From NCBI RefSeq assembly GCF_034928825.1, contig NZ_JAYFUL010000010.1, positions 1 to 64,000 on the forward strand: a DNA stretch of 64,000 nt. Reading direction: 5' to 3'. The stretch comes from Arcicella aquatica. GTDB lineage: Bacteria; Bacteroidota; Bacteroidia; Cytophagales; Spirosomataceae. The notes beneath the pieces are model-generated. The model did no database searches. It was not told where the DNA came from and saw nothing but the letters and a program-made list of their open reading frames with translations. Position numbers and translations under genes: made by a program. Below, piece after piece: positions 16,813 to 26,316 of the stretch; within the stretch, counting starts at the first letter, position 1; the number at the start of each line of letters is the position of its first letter.

Positions 16813-17751
16813 TTAATAATTTAAGGCTGGTTTTAAATCAAGTTCATCTTGCAAAACCCCATAATTATTGTATAAATTTTCTATCTCTTTCGTAATAGTA
16901 GACGTAAATGTACCTACTTTTCTACGGGTAAAAGTAGAAATATCTAAACCTCTTTTTTGAAGGAAATATTTTGAAACTATAGGATATACGTTGTGCATTA
17001 CATCCATGTTATCTATCAAGAATTGTTGCACTCTTGCTACTTCTTTTTGCTGTAATACATCATCATAATTATCACACAACCATACAATCAATTCAGGGAA
17101 ATAATTGCCTTGTATACACGAAAGCCCCGCCGAACCCGCTTTTAATGATTCAACAGCATGACCCATATAGGCATCGTATAGTCCAAATTTACACCCTACT
17201 GTTAAATTTATTTTTTCTTTTACTTGCTCAATATCCAAACAAGTATCTTTATGATAAATTACCCTACCAGTCGCTACAAAATCTTTTAATTGATTTGGCG
17301 TAAGTACTCTTTTATAGGGAACTGGACATTCATAAAAGCCCACTGGTATTGAATCCGTTTTGGCTAATAAAGAAAATACCCTCTCGTTGAATACTTCATC
17401 AGCTTCATTTTCATCTGCTAATAAGCTCGTTATCAAGATGACAGCTTCTGTCCCTGTATCATTTACTTTTTTGACAAAGTCTGCTTGTTTTTCGATAGCA
17501 CCGCCAAATGTTCCCGTGGCTACTACAGGTACAGCTCCATTCACAACTTTAATCACGTGTTCGATTGACTGTATTCTTTCTTGATCTGAAAGCTCAAACA
17601 TTTCACTTGAAAGACAATTGGCAAACAAACCACTTGCACCAGCCTCAAGATAAACTTCTGTTAGTTTTGTTAAAGCATCAAAATCTATATACCCATTGTC
17701 ATTAAAAGGCGTAAGCATGACTGGGATAAATCCTTTTTTCGATTTTTCCAT
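16813..17751 (-). CDS. DapA/NanA-family class I aldolase
   Basis: This is a TIM-barrel aldolase or dehydratase of the dihydrodipicolinate synthase/N-acetylneuraminate lyase family. It would form a Schiff base with a 2-keto acid. The candidate Schiff-base lysine is K168 in YHKDT, and the catalytic tyrosine is Y140 in GFYECP. The family GxxG loop (GASGLFANCLSSE, about residues 38-50) has Ser-Ser in the keto-acid pocket. At 312 residues it has the normal length and no signal peptide, so it is cytoplasmic. It is transcribed after a sodium:solute symporter gene, 155 bases upstream. That pairing is common for sialate or 2-keto-3-deoxy sugar acid use. In a pectin region the substrate may be a deoxy keto acid from rhamnose or uronate, which is inference. 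Confidence 0.85.
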   Translation of the reverse strand: MEKSKKGFIPVMLTPFNDNGYIDFDALTKLTEVYLEAGASGLFANCLSSEMFELSDQERIQSIEHVIKVVNGAVPVVATGTFGGAIEKQADFVKKVNDTGTEAVILITSLLADENEADEVFNERVFSLLAKTDSIPVGFYECPVPYKRVLTPNQLKDFVATGRVIYHKDTCLDIEQVKEKINLTVGCKFGLYDAYMGHAVESLKAGSAGLSCIQGNYFPELIVWLCDNYDDVLQQKEVARVQQFLIDNMDVMHNVYPIVSKYFLQKRGLDISTFTRRKVGTFTSTITKEIENLYNNYGVLQDELDLKPALNY

Positions 17752-17906
17752 TTTTATTAAATTAGATAACCTGCTTTACCGTTTCTTTTCAACAATAACA
17801 TTGCTTATGATACACGAAACCCTTGAAAAAAATGGCACAGAGATATTGGGGGGTAAAACAGTATTGTTTACCCCAAAAAGTTTAAAGTGAAAAAAATATA
17901 TTGTTT

Positions 17907-19457
17907 TTAACCTTGTTTTCTGTACTTAGTAATAAGAACTCCCGTGAGGAAAATGCTCAGCGTACCTATTACGATAATCATATTTTTATGTAGCGAACTT
18001 CTTAAAAAAGCATATTCTTCTGGAATACTTGATGAAAAGGTCATCCAAACAATTACTAAAATGCCTACCATTGTAGCAATCAATGCTTCATGATTTTTGC
18101 TTTGGCGACTAATTATTCCTAATAAAAACAAGCCTAACATTCCTGCTGCAAAAATACCTGATAACTGCCACCATACATCCAAGACACTCTTTACACCAAT
18201 CATCGCAATACCTGTTCCCATGCCTAGTAAACCAAATACTACTGTTGCGATGTGCAATATTTTCATCTGCTGTTTTTCGCTAACGTCTTTCTTGATATAG
18301 CGCTGAAAAATATCAACAGAAAAAACCGTAGCCGATGAATTCATTCCTGAACTAATCGTACTCATTGCCGCAGACAAAATAGCTGAAATAATTAAGCCCA
18401 TTAAGCCCACTGGTATTTTTGTTACCATAAAATGTGGCATTACTTTATCGCCATAATCTGCTGGTTGCAAAGACGCCATTATCGATTTAATCTCAGTTGC
18501 CGAAGCATTAGGAAAACGTTCTACTGCTACTTGATGCTTGACGGCTTCAATTAATTCAGGATGTACTTGATAATAAGCAAACAAACACGCTCCTATTATA
18601 AAAAAAATCAAAGAAGCGGGTAAATATAACCATACACAAAGCCAAAGTGATTTGGAAGCTTCTTTCTCTGACGACGTTGTATGATAACGTTGTATATAAT
18701 TTTGATCCATCCCAAAATTATTCAGGTTGATAAAAAAACCATACAACAAAACCACCCAAAACGACGACTGTACAAAATCAGGAGAAAAACTCCCTAAGCT
18801 AAATTTATGATTTACTTCGCCTATTTCTACGATTTTACTAACACCGCCCGGCATTTCATTCACAATCAGATAGAGTATTAATAATGCGCCAAATGTCTTA
18901 ATAACTGCCTGAACTACTTCTGTCCAGATAACCGCCTCAATACCGCCTAACACAGTGTAAATAATAATACAAACACCCATTACTAGCATGATTAATTCCA
19001 TAGAATAACCCGTTAGTGCTTGTAAGCTAAGGGCTATTCCAAAAAAGATAGAACCCATTCTAGCCAATTGTGTTAATAAAAAACACACTACCGCATAAGT
19101 TCGTGCCCAAGCACCAAAACGATGCTCCAAGTGAGTATATGCTGATACTTCGCCCGTTTTTCGGTAAAATGGCACAAAATATTTTGATGCTACCCACGCT
19201 GCTAAAGGCATAGATAAACTAAATACAAAGGCATTCCAATTACTCCCAAACGCTTTGCCAGGTACGCCTAAAAAAGTATTGCTACTCAGAAAGGTAGCAT
19301 AGATAGATGCCCCTATTGCCCAACCTGGAATTTTTCCAGAGGCTGTTGTAAATTGCTCAGCGTTTTTATTCTTTCTTGAAAAATAAAACCCTACCAAAAC
19401 CATTCCTATCAAGTAAATAATAATAATGGCTAAATCAAAAACTGGAAGGTTTTTCAT
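17907..19457 (-). CDS. Sodium:solute symporter (SSS family)
   Basis: This inner-membrane sodium-coupled transporter has 516 residues and about 13 TM helices, typical of the SSS family. The signature SGKIPGWAIGASIYATFLSSNTFLG at about residues 40-65 is the first unwound-helix region. GLIISAILSAAMSTISSGMNSSATVFSVDIFQRYI (about 355-390) is the sodium-binding TM8 region, with a Ser/Ser pair. It lies directly upstream of the DapA/NanA-type aldolase gene and probably imports its substrate. A TATATTTG element at 19518-19525 may serve it. SSS proteins carry sugars, sialate, uronates or amino acids, so specificity is open. Confidence 0.92.
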   Translation of the reverse strand: MKNLPVFDLAIIIIYLIGMVLVGFYFSRKNKNAEQFTTASGKIPGWAIGASIYATFLSSNTFLGVPGKAFGSNWNAFVFSLSMPLAAWVASKYFVPFYRKTGEVSAYTHLEHRFGAWARTYAVVCFLLTQLARMGSIFFGIALSLQALTGYSMELIMLVMGVCIIIYTVLGGIEAVIWTEVVQAVIKTFGALLILYLIVNEMPGGVSKIVEIGEVNHKFSLGSFSPDFVQSSFWVVLLYGFFINLNNFGMDQNYIQRYHTTSSEKEASKSLWLCVWLYLPASLIFFIIGACLFAYYQVHPELIEAVKHQVAVERFPNASATEIKSIMASLQPADYGDKVMPHFMVTKIPVGLMGLIISAILSAAMSTISSGMNSSATVFSVDIFQRYIKKDVSEKQQMKILHIATVVFGLLGMGTGIAMIGVKSVLDVWWQLSGIFAAGMLGLFLLGIISRQSKNHEALIATMVGILVIVWMTFSSSIPEEYAFLRSSLHKNMIIVIGTLSIFLTGVLITKYRKQG

Positions 19458-19517
19458 GTATTCTAACTATGAGATTGTATGATTATAAAACTGTACTTTG
19501 TTCTATATTCAACAGGA

Positions 19518-19525
19518 CAAATATA
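19518..19525 (-). promoter_or_regulatory. Possible -7 element for the symporter-aldolase pair
   Basis: On the minus strand the octamer reads TATATTTG, an exact TAnnTTTG match, about 61 bases ahead of the symporter ATG. No clear -33 TTTG is seen at the right distance. Confidence 0.35.
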
Positions 19526-19625
19526 CAGTAGTATTTCTCAGATTATTTATAGGATTTTTCTTTAGTATTATACTATATTATCTTGTTACAAGCTTTTGCA
19601 AAGCTTTTTTCGACAAATCAGCAAT

Positions 19626-22600
19626 TTATTGCACATCAAGTGCATCAATTGACAGGTTTTCAGCATCTTCCGAGGTCAGTTTTAACTGATAAGTCCCCGC
19701 GTTTATCATCGTTCCTGTACTAGTATTATAGTAACTCCATTTCCCTTTTTTGGAAGGGGGAAAAACAATCAAATCACCTTTTTTAATTACTGTCCCGTTG
19801 GTCGTCACCATATCAAGCCTAACTTTCAATGATTGTTCCGTAGGGTTATAATACTTTATTGTTAAGGAGTATGTATCTGCAACACCCACGGCAATGGTCC
19901 ATTCCATCACCCCTGCGGAAGGGTTTTTGAAAGAAACTCGTTCTTTTTCCATCAAAAATTCTTTCATTACTCCTGTTCCTGATAATTGAGCTTTAGTAGC
20001 TTTATAGCTCTTGATGGTTTTTAAATCATAAGCTGGTTCTATGGTACTAGTCTGGTTAATCATCACTAAATAGTGTGGTGACTTTTCTGAATTAGCCCCA
20101 AGTACAACCTTCTCTCCTTTCAAAAAGCGTTTTCTTAATACTTTAAATGATACTCCATTTTGATACGTTGTTTGTATCAAAAGTCCTGTTTCTTCAAAGC
20201 TAGCAAGCCACGCTGGCTTTTGCATTACTGTTTCAGCTATCGCCACAAAAACATCAACATTTTCGTTGACTGTAAAAGTAAGCTTTTCTGATGAATCATT
20301 TTCCGTAAACTGTAAGGATTCTGACCCGAACAAATTGGCTGGCAAGGATACAATTTTTGCTTCGTCATCGGCATATACTTTCTCGCCAGTATCTAGCCAA
20401 TGTTGAATTTTACTTAAAGGTATTTCTTCTGATTTAATTAAACTCGAATTCGTAGTTGTTGCTTTTATTTTTTTATCTAAACTAGCTATCGCTATCGCTG
20501 AAATCAATGTTTGTCCAGATTTGATATTAGGGAATGAAATGACTAATTGTCCTCCTGATATTTTTACTTTAATGGTTTTCTTCAACGCTCCATCATGCCC
20601 TACTTCTTTCCAAATGTCTAGGTTTTTCAAGACAGTTTTTTCATTCACTGCTACATCAAACAAACGCCAGCCTGTACAATCCATTCCACCTCCAGCACCA
20701 AACCAAGGTTCAATAAAATATAACTCGACTAGGTATTCTCCATCAGGCACATCAAAATGGTATTTTAATTTTTCACGACCATAACGGAAAGTCTGGAACA
20801 ATTTCCAATCAGATGTGCCTTTAATTGGGTCAAATGTTCTTCGTTGACTTGCAAAAAAATTAGGGATTCCTTCAAAATCATCCGTCCATGAACTAGAGCC
20901 CCAAGTATTTTTATTTGTCTTGTGTTGGTCTGCCAACCACTTATTCCCCTGCTTGTCCGTCAATTGATTTCCCCCACAATTTACTCTGTATAAATAATGA
21001 TAATCTTTTTGTGGGTTTACTAAGTCTTGTTTCCCTTGATAAAGCACCTTAAAATGAGGTGCTTCTGGAAGATGATTTAATACGATATAATCTTTGGCAA
21101 CAGCTTTTCCATTTACATAAGCTATAGCATACAGTACATTGTATTGTATATCAACATCATCCCATTGAAAATGACTACCTACTCCATTCCGTTTCCTTTT
21201 TCCTAAGGACACGTTATCTATATCATTAAATAATTCTACTTCATCAGCATTAGAATATACGACAATACTATCTTTTTTACCTGTTGCTGTCCAACGGTCT
21301 GGCCAAGTATGCGAGGCAATATAAACCATTGGCTCTGTTATTTTAGAAGCATAATTTGCCCGGAACATATAAAAAACATCCAATGGTTCTTCCCAAGGCG
21401 TTAATAAACCTTTGTAATTAACAGGACCAACACGGTCTAATTCACGTAAACCTTCACCACCTTGCACTCTCCCAGGATTATCATGCGAATTAAAAAGCCA
21501 AAAGAAATGACCCGTGGTTTTATCTTTAGCAGCTTCCGCTAAACGTACCTTCAATTCCATCAAATTGGTCATTTTATCTTCGCTAAAACCCTCTTTTTTA
21601 TGTAAATCTAAGGTTCGCCAAGCACCGTATTCACCAATAAGTACTTGTCTTTCTACATCCTGACCATATAAATTAGGGTCGCCCCCATAAGTCCCTGTCC
21701 AGTTCTGTGGAACATCCCAATCAGTTCCTTTTCCTCCGTTACAAGTTGTTATCTTGCGTTGTGAAGATGCTGTAGGGTCAAGTTGACGAATAATATCGCT
21801 ACATTCTCTGGCAAAATCTTCGGGTAAAGTACTTTCATTTTCCAAACCCCAAAGTACTATAGATGGACTATTTCTACGTTCTTTAACCCAATCTTTTAAA
21901 AGTGTCTTGAAGTTTTCTCTAAAAGCAGGTGTATCATACCACACATGTGCCGCCATTTGTGGCCACCAAAGTATGCCCGATTTATCCCAATATTGCTGAT
22001 AATCTAAATTATGCGGTTGGTGAGCGTCTCGAAAAGCATTAAATCCTGCCGACTTGATTTGTTGTACCCTAGCGTAAATTTGCTCTTTGCTAAAAGCATG
22101 GCTATTCCCTATTAAGTGTTCATATTCTGCAATGCCATTGATAAAAACTGCCTTTCCGTTCAATAAAAACTGTTTTGAGTCCTTTTTCCCAATGGGCCAA
22201 CTGATGGTACGAATACCATAATCTGTTTTTATTTCATCTATTTTTTTCCCATTTTCAAATACACTTGTGCGTAATTGATAGAGATACGGGTCGGCTAAAG
22301 ACCAAAGGTGTGGGTGATTGATGGGAAGAAACTGCTGGTTAATGGTAAGAGTGGTATTAGAAGTAACTTTCTCTTGCGTCTCTGCTTTTGTTATGGTTAC
22401 ACCTGTTTTATCGATTAGTTCATTCAGTATCGTAATCGTTGCCGATGCTTTTCCATAATTCTTAATCTCTGTTGATATTTTCAGCGTAGCCGATTTTTCT
22501 GAAGCCGTTGAATCATTCCAGATATGAACACCAAAGGGTGCTATCCGTACTTCATTAGTAACGATTAAATGAACTGGTCGGAAAATACCCATCGGTTGTG

Positions 22601-23141
22601 AACCTTCAGAAAAACCTCGTTCAGGTGAACATCCCCCACAAACCCAAGGTAAATCTTGGATATTGGCAGGGTGGTCGGCACGAACTGCTAACGTATTTGC
22701 CTGATTATCAAGCAAAATATATGTTGTAACGTCTAATGTAAAAGTAGTTCTTCCACCGGCATGCGTACCAACTTTTTTACCATTTAGCCAAACGGTGGCA
22801 TAAGAGCTCACACCTTCGAAATATAGAAAAAACCGCTTCCCTTGCTTTTGTTCTTTTACCTTAAAGCTTTTGCGATACCATGCATAACCATGTTTATTAC
22901 CATGAAGCATTCGTCTATATCCTTCATATTGATCCCAATTATGAGGAACATTTACATTTTCCCACGTCGCAACTGAAAAAGTATTCTGCTCAAAATGGGC
23001 AAAAGCATTGGAAAGCGAATCGTTAGCTGTAGTAAACCAATTGTTATCTAATGAAATATCTTTGCGAAGAAATGTTTGTGCTTCGGAATGACGGGATAAA
23101 AAAAGTGTCAGAATTAAAAAACGATATAAGAATATTCTCAT
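19626..23141 (-). CDS. GH2 glycosidase with malectin-like C-terminal domain
   Basis: This is a secreted GH2 enzyme (beta-galactosidase, glucuronidase or related). The signal peptide (residues 1-22) is followed by the jelly-roll sugar-binding domain (about 28-195, with WYRKSFKV and FEGVSSYATVWLNGKKVGTHAGGRTTF), an Ig-like domain (about 200-310) and a TIM barrel (about 315-600). The acid/base is E436 in WGLENES and the nucleophile is E504 in LIGEYGAW. A malectin-type beta-sandwich at about 725-870 begins YRVNCGGNQLTD. The last 300 residues form further beta-sandwich modules. At 1171 residues it is longer than a minimal GH2. Its ATG overlaps the GH95 stop by one base (TAATG), so the two are translationally coupled and probably act on linked sugars. 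Subfamily specificity is not readable by eye. Confidence 0.9.
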   Translation of the reverse strand: MRIFLYRFLILTLFLSRHSEAQTFLRKDISLDNNWFTTANDSLSNAFAHFEQNTFSVATWENVNVPHNWDQYEGYRRMLHGNKHGYAWYRKSFKVKEQKQGKRFFLYFEGVSSYATVWLNGKKVGTHAGGRTTFTLDVTTYILLDNQANTLAVRADHPANIQDLPWVCGGCSPERGFSEGSQPMGIFRPVHLIVTNEVRIAPFGVHIWNDSTASEKSATLKISTEIKNYGKASATITILNELIDKTGVTITKAETQEKVTSNTTLTINQQFLPINHPHLWSLADPYLYQLRTSVFENGKKIDEIKTDYGIRTISWPIGKKDSKQFLLNGKAVFINGIAEYEHLIGNSHAFSKEQIYARVQQIKSAGFNAFRDAHQPHNLDYQQYWDKSGILWWPQMAAHVWYDTPAFRENFKTLLKDWVKERRNSPSIVLWGLENESTLPEDFARECSDIIRQLDPTASSQRKITTCNGGKGTDWDVPQNWTGTYGGDPNLYGQDVERQVLIGEYGAWRTLDLHKKEGFSEDKMTNLMELKVRLAEAAKDKTTGHFFWLFNSHDNPGRVQGGEGLRELDRVGPVNYKGLLTPWEEPLDVFYMFRANYASKITEPMVYIASHTWPDRWTATGKKDSIVVYSNADEVELFNDIDNVSLGKRKRNGVGSHFQWDDVDIQYNVLYAIAYVNGKAVAKDYIVLNHLPEAPHFKVLYQGKQDLVNPQKDYHYLYRVNCGGNQLTDKQGNKWLADQHKTNKNTWGSSSWTDDFEGIPNFFASQRRTFDPIKGTSDWKLFQTFRYGREKLKYHFDVPDGEYLVELYFIEPWFGAGGGMDCTGWRLFDVAVNEKTVLKNLDIWKEVGHDGALKKTIKVKISGGQLVISFPNIKSGQTLISAIAIASLDKKIKATTTNSSLIKSEEIPLSKIQHWLDTGEKVYADDEAKIVSLPANLFGSESLQFTENDSSEKLTFTVNENVDVFVAIAETVMQKPAWLASFEETGLLIQTTYQNGVSFKVLRKRFLKGEKVVLGANSEKSPHYLVMINQTSTIEPAYDLKTIKSYKATKAQLSGTGVMKEFLMEKERVSFKNPSAGVMEWTIAVGVADTYSLTIKYYNPTEQSLKVRLDMVTTNGTVIKKGDLIVFPPSKKGKWSYYNTSTGTMINAGTYQLKLTSEDAENLSIDALDVQ

Positions 23142-25957
23142 TATTGCAATGCTCCATTAAATGTATAAATTTTACCCTTCGTGGTTTTAAAGTCAAGCAC
23201 TTTATCGCCATATCTCAAAGCGCATTTTTCTCCGGCTTTTGATAATATTTTCAGACTGACCAACTTTCCTTCTTTCCAAGTAAAGTCTAATTCAAAGCCC
23301 CCTCGGGCTTTTATTCCCTTTACAGTTCCTTCTTTTAAATCAATTGGTAAAGCAGGTAACAAATCAATGTATTTTGTATGGCTTTGGATGAGCATTTCGG
23401 CAATACCAGCAGCACCTCCAAAATTACCATCAATTTGAAAAGGCGGATGAGCATCAAACAAATTTACATACGACCCTCCCGCTCCACTCGCTGGACGAAT
23501 CAGCATTTTAATCATTTTCATGGTATGGTCTCCATCTTTGAACCTAGCCCAGAAATTGATTTTCCAAGCCAAACTCCATCCTGTTCCTTCGTCACCACGA
23601 TAAATTAATGATTGTCGCGCCGCTTTCATCATATCTGGCGATGTTTCCCAAGTAATATCATTGCCGGGATGTATTCCCCATAAATGCGATACATGGCGAT
23701 GTTTGCTAGTGGTATCGTCTTTATCCTCTAGCCACTCTTGCAACTGTCCGTATTTCCCAATTTGGTTAGGGGCTATCTGCCTATATTTCGTTAATAAAGT
23801 ATCTCTAAAAGCTTTGTCAATTTTTAATACTTCACTGGCTTCAATACAGTTTTTGAATAAATTTCGAATGATTTGATGATCCATTGTAGGGCCTGCTACC
23901 AATCCCCCATTTTCTGGAGAATTAGAAGGTGTACTGATTAACCAACCAGTTTTAGGGTCTTTTACCAAGAAATCTACGAAAAACGCTGCTGCTCCTTTCA
24001 TGATAGGATAAGCACGGTTTTTCAAGAAAGATTTGTCTTGGGTAAATAAATAATGTTCCCATAGGTGTTGGCTCAACCATCCGCCACCACTCACCCAAAT
24101 ACCATGATTTGAAGCATTGATAGGGGCAGTTCCACGCCAAATATCAGTGTTATGATGCACCAACCAACCTCGAGCATTATAGTATGTTTTAGCTGTTTCA
24201 GCACCCTTTTTAGCTATTTCATCAATCATTTTGAAAAGAGATTCGTGCATAGGCGCTAGATTCAGTACTTCGGCTGGCCAATAATTCATTTCTGCATTAA
24301 TGTTGGTAGTATACTTACTTCCCCAAGGTGGCGTAAGTAAATCATTCCAAATACCTTGTAAATTAGCAGGATTTGTTCCTAATCTGGATGAAGAAATTAG
24401 TAAATACCGCCCATATTGTACATACAGTGCTGCGAAAGATGGATCTGAATGATGTTGAAATTGTTGTATCCTTTCATCAGTTGGCAACTTGTCCATTTTA
24501 TCTTTTCCAAAGTCAATTGAAAAAGTATTATAATATCTTTGGTATTCTTTTAGGTGGTTTTGTTTGATGGAAAGAAAAGCTTTTGGATTTGTAGCGGTAA
24601 GTTGTTGGATGCTTTGAAGCCTCTTTTTACAAATTTCTCTTGGATTGGCAGACGTATTTTCATAATCAATAAAATTAGTTGCTACCACTAAATATAGCGT
24701 TACATCATCTGATTGTTCAACTGAAATTTTATTGTCATTGACACTAACTTTCCCATTTTTAGCAATAACCAATAGATTGCATTCTCCTTTCAAAACGCCA
24801 TTTCGAACTTTTACAGATAAGGATAAAGTATGATTATCTATGTTGTGAACTTCAAAGTATTTATGCGGACTTGTCAAGCTAGCTTCAAAACTAATACTTT
24901 TCAGTTGACTGGCTGAAAGATGTACTACTATCGCCTGATTTGGTTCGCTGGCAAAATATTCTCTGGTAAAATCTATTCCTTTTGAGGTATAGCTTGTTTT
25001 AACTATGGCTTCTGATAGCGATAATTCTCTTTTATAGTTGATATAGTTTTCAGTTCCTTTAAAATCAATGAATAAATCTCCAAAAGGTTGATAATCTGCT
25101 TGGTATTTTCCAATAGCTGGTGGCTCGTCATTTTGAATAAAATATTTCCAATCTTTAACCAATGATATTCTTTGTACGCCACTTTCATTGGCTGGATAAA
25201 TCCCAATATGTCTGGTAGTATCCTTATATCCTGCTATTCCTCCTTTATCAAAATAATTAATTACTTGAATAGCAATGCTATTTTTACCTACTTTTAATAC
25301 TTCAGCAGGAATTTCATATTTTCTAATATCTGTGCTGTTGGTTGTACCAATTAACTTTCCATTTATATAAGTAAAATCATGGTCGCGAACTCTATTTAAA
25401 TCCAATATCAAGTTTTTACCTTGCCAATTCGCTGGTAAATCAAAAGTAGTTCTAAACCAAAGTGCACCGTCTAATCCTTCCAGTCCTACTGTTTCCCAGC
25501 CTTCATAAGTTGGTACTTTGATAGTCTTCCAAGCAGTATCATCAAATTTATCGTCAGCAGGATTTCCAGAAAATTCTTTTAATAACTTTAGTTGTTTTAG
25601 CCAGTCTTCCCGTTGCCCTTCATTACTTTTGGTACCCATGAATTTCTCTTGCGCTAATAATTCAGCCTCTTTTTGCTTTCCTTCTTGTAATAATCGACGG
25701 ATTTCTGCTAAGTGTTGTGATGCGTTTGGGCGATTATAATTCCTTGGTTCACCTGTCCATAACGTCTCTTCATTAAATTGTATTCTGTCTTTCTCTAATC
25801 CTCCAAAAACCATTGCACCCAATCTACCATTTCCGATTGGTAAAGCATCTGTCCATTTTTCCGCAGGCTTTTTGTACCAAAGTTTATAGGCTTGCGCATT
25901 GGTAAGCAATGGTAAGAAAATGAAAAGAATACTTTTGAGTAAAGAAGTAGATTTCAT
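23141..25957 (-). CDS. GH95 glycosidase with inserted jelly-roll domain
   Basis: This is a secreted GH95 enzyme, a family of inverting alpha-L-fucosidases and alpha-L-galactosidases. The signal peptide (1-22) is followed by the typical LWYKKPAEKWTDALPIGNGRLGAMVFGG and EETLWTGEPRNYNRP. A GH2-like jelly-roll sugar-binding domain (about residues 135-265, TFDLPANWQGKNLILDLNRV) interrupts the N-terminal beta-sandwich. Catalytic-core markers include NPANLQGIWNDLLTPPWGSKYTTNINAEMNYWPAE, STPSNSPENG with its Glu, and GNFGGAAGIAEMLIQSH. In the rhamnogalacturonan-II system of Bacteroides thetaiotaomicron, a GH95 acts on an L-galactose residue, which fits the neighbouring enzymes; fucose is equally possible. 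It is coupled to the following GH2 by a one-base overlap. Confidence 0.92.
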   Translation of the reverse strand: MKSTSLLKSILFIFLPLLTNAQAYKLWYKKPAEKWTDALPIGNGRLGAMVFGGLEKDRIQFNEETLWTGEPRNYNRPNASQHLAEIRRLLQEGKQKEAELLAQEKFMGTKSNEGQREDWLKQLKLLKEFSGNPADDKFDDTAWKTIKVPTYEGWETVGLEGLDGALWFRTTFDLPANWQGKNLILDLNRVRDHDFTYINGKLIGTTNSTDIRKYEIPAEVLKVGKNSIAIQVINYFDKGGIAGYKDTTRHIGIYPANESGVQRISLVKDWKYFIQNDEPPAIGKYQADYQPFGDLFIDFKGTENYINYKRELSLSEAIVKTSYTSKGIDFTREYFASEPNQAIVVHLSASQLKSISFEASLTSPHKYFEVHNIDNHTLSLSVKVRNGVLKGECNLLVIAKNGKVSVNDNKISVEQSDDVTLYLVVATNFIDYENTSANPREICKKRLQSIQQLTATNPKAFLSIKQNHLKEYQRYYNTFSIDFGKDKMDKLPTDERIQQFQHHSDPSFAALYVQYGRYLLISSSRLGTNPANLQGIWNDLLTPPWGSKYTTNINAEMNYWPAEVLNLAPMHESLFKMIDEIAKKGAETAKTYYNARGWLVHHNTDIWRGTAPINASNHGIWVSGGGWLSQHLWEHYLFTQDKSFLKNRAYPIMKGAAAFFVDFLVKDPKTGWLISTPSNSPENGGLVAGPTMDHQIIRNLFKNCIEASEVLKIDKAFRDTLLTKYRQIAPNQIGKYGQLQEWLEDKDDTTSKHRHVSHLWGIHPGNDITWETSPDMMKAARQSLIYRGDEGTGWSLAWKINFWARFKDGDHTMKMIKMLIRPASGAGGSYVNLFDAHPPFQIDGNFGGAAGIAEMLIQSHTKYIDLLPALPIDLKEGTVKGIKARGGFELDFTWKEGKLVSLKILSKAGEKCALRYGDKVLDFKTTKGKIYTFNGALQ

Positions 25958-26022
25958 GATGAATAGTCTATGGATTTGTCAGTTAAGGGATTTAAGTATA
26001 ACATTATGTATAAAAATATTAC

Positions 26023-26306
26023 TCAACTCTTTACTATTAGGGGGCGACTTAAGTCCTAACGATTGCCCACATCTTTTAAGAAGTTGAAATGAAGATGTAA
26101 TTATTGACAAAATTGTTTCAAACAGGCTTAAATCATCTTTCAAACTGAGCTTTGGTCGCCTCATGTCACAGCCTGACTACCTGAAGCTCTTATTTCTAGC
26201 GAGGGACTTAAGTCCCTCGCTAGAAATAAATACCTTGATTACCAGCTATTTATATACTTGTGGGTAATCAATAGGACTTAAGTCTCCCCCTAATAGTAAG
26301 AGTTGA
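26023..26306. repeat. 284-bp REP/MITE-like nested inverted-repeat element
   Basis: The outer arms (26023-26058 and 26272-26306) are inverted copies differing by one indel and one substitution. Each ends in an ACTTAAGT core. Inside lie a perfect 40-bp palindrome (26190-26229) with the same core and a 9-bp inverted pair (26235-26243 with 26263-26271). No transposase gene is in the window. It resembles a REP-type or miniature mobile element. Confidence 0.65.
26190..26229. repeat. Perfect 40-bp palindrome
   Basis: The two 20-base halves are exact complements around the centre between 26209 and 26210, with the core GGGACTTAAGTCCC. In RNA it would form a very stable hairpin between two co-directional genes and could stop or stabilise the transcript. 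Confidence 0.85.
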
Positions 26307-26316
26307 CACTGATAAC

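Larger units (their letters stand above)
25958..26316. other. Gene-free spacer with palindrome cluster
   Basis: This 359-base gap between the (alpha/alpha)6 glycosidase gene and the GH95 gene is filled mainly by the nested inverted-repeat element at 26023-26306. No ORF is supported. Confidence 0.6.

Noticed and set aside
19590..19606. A 7-bp AAGCTTT hairpin with a T tail on the plus strand
   Set aside because: Flanking genes are on the minus strand, and such a short A/T-rich stem is weak evidence for a terminator.
26023..26306. A CRISPR array, because of repeated ACTTAAGT cores
   Set aside because: The repeats are inverted, not direct, with uneven spacing, and no cas gene is nearby.
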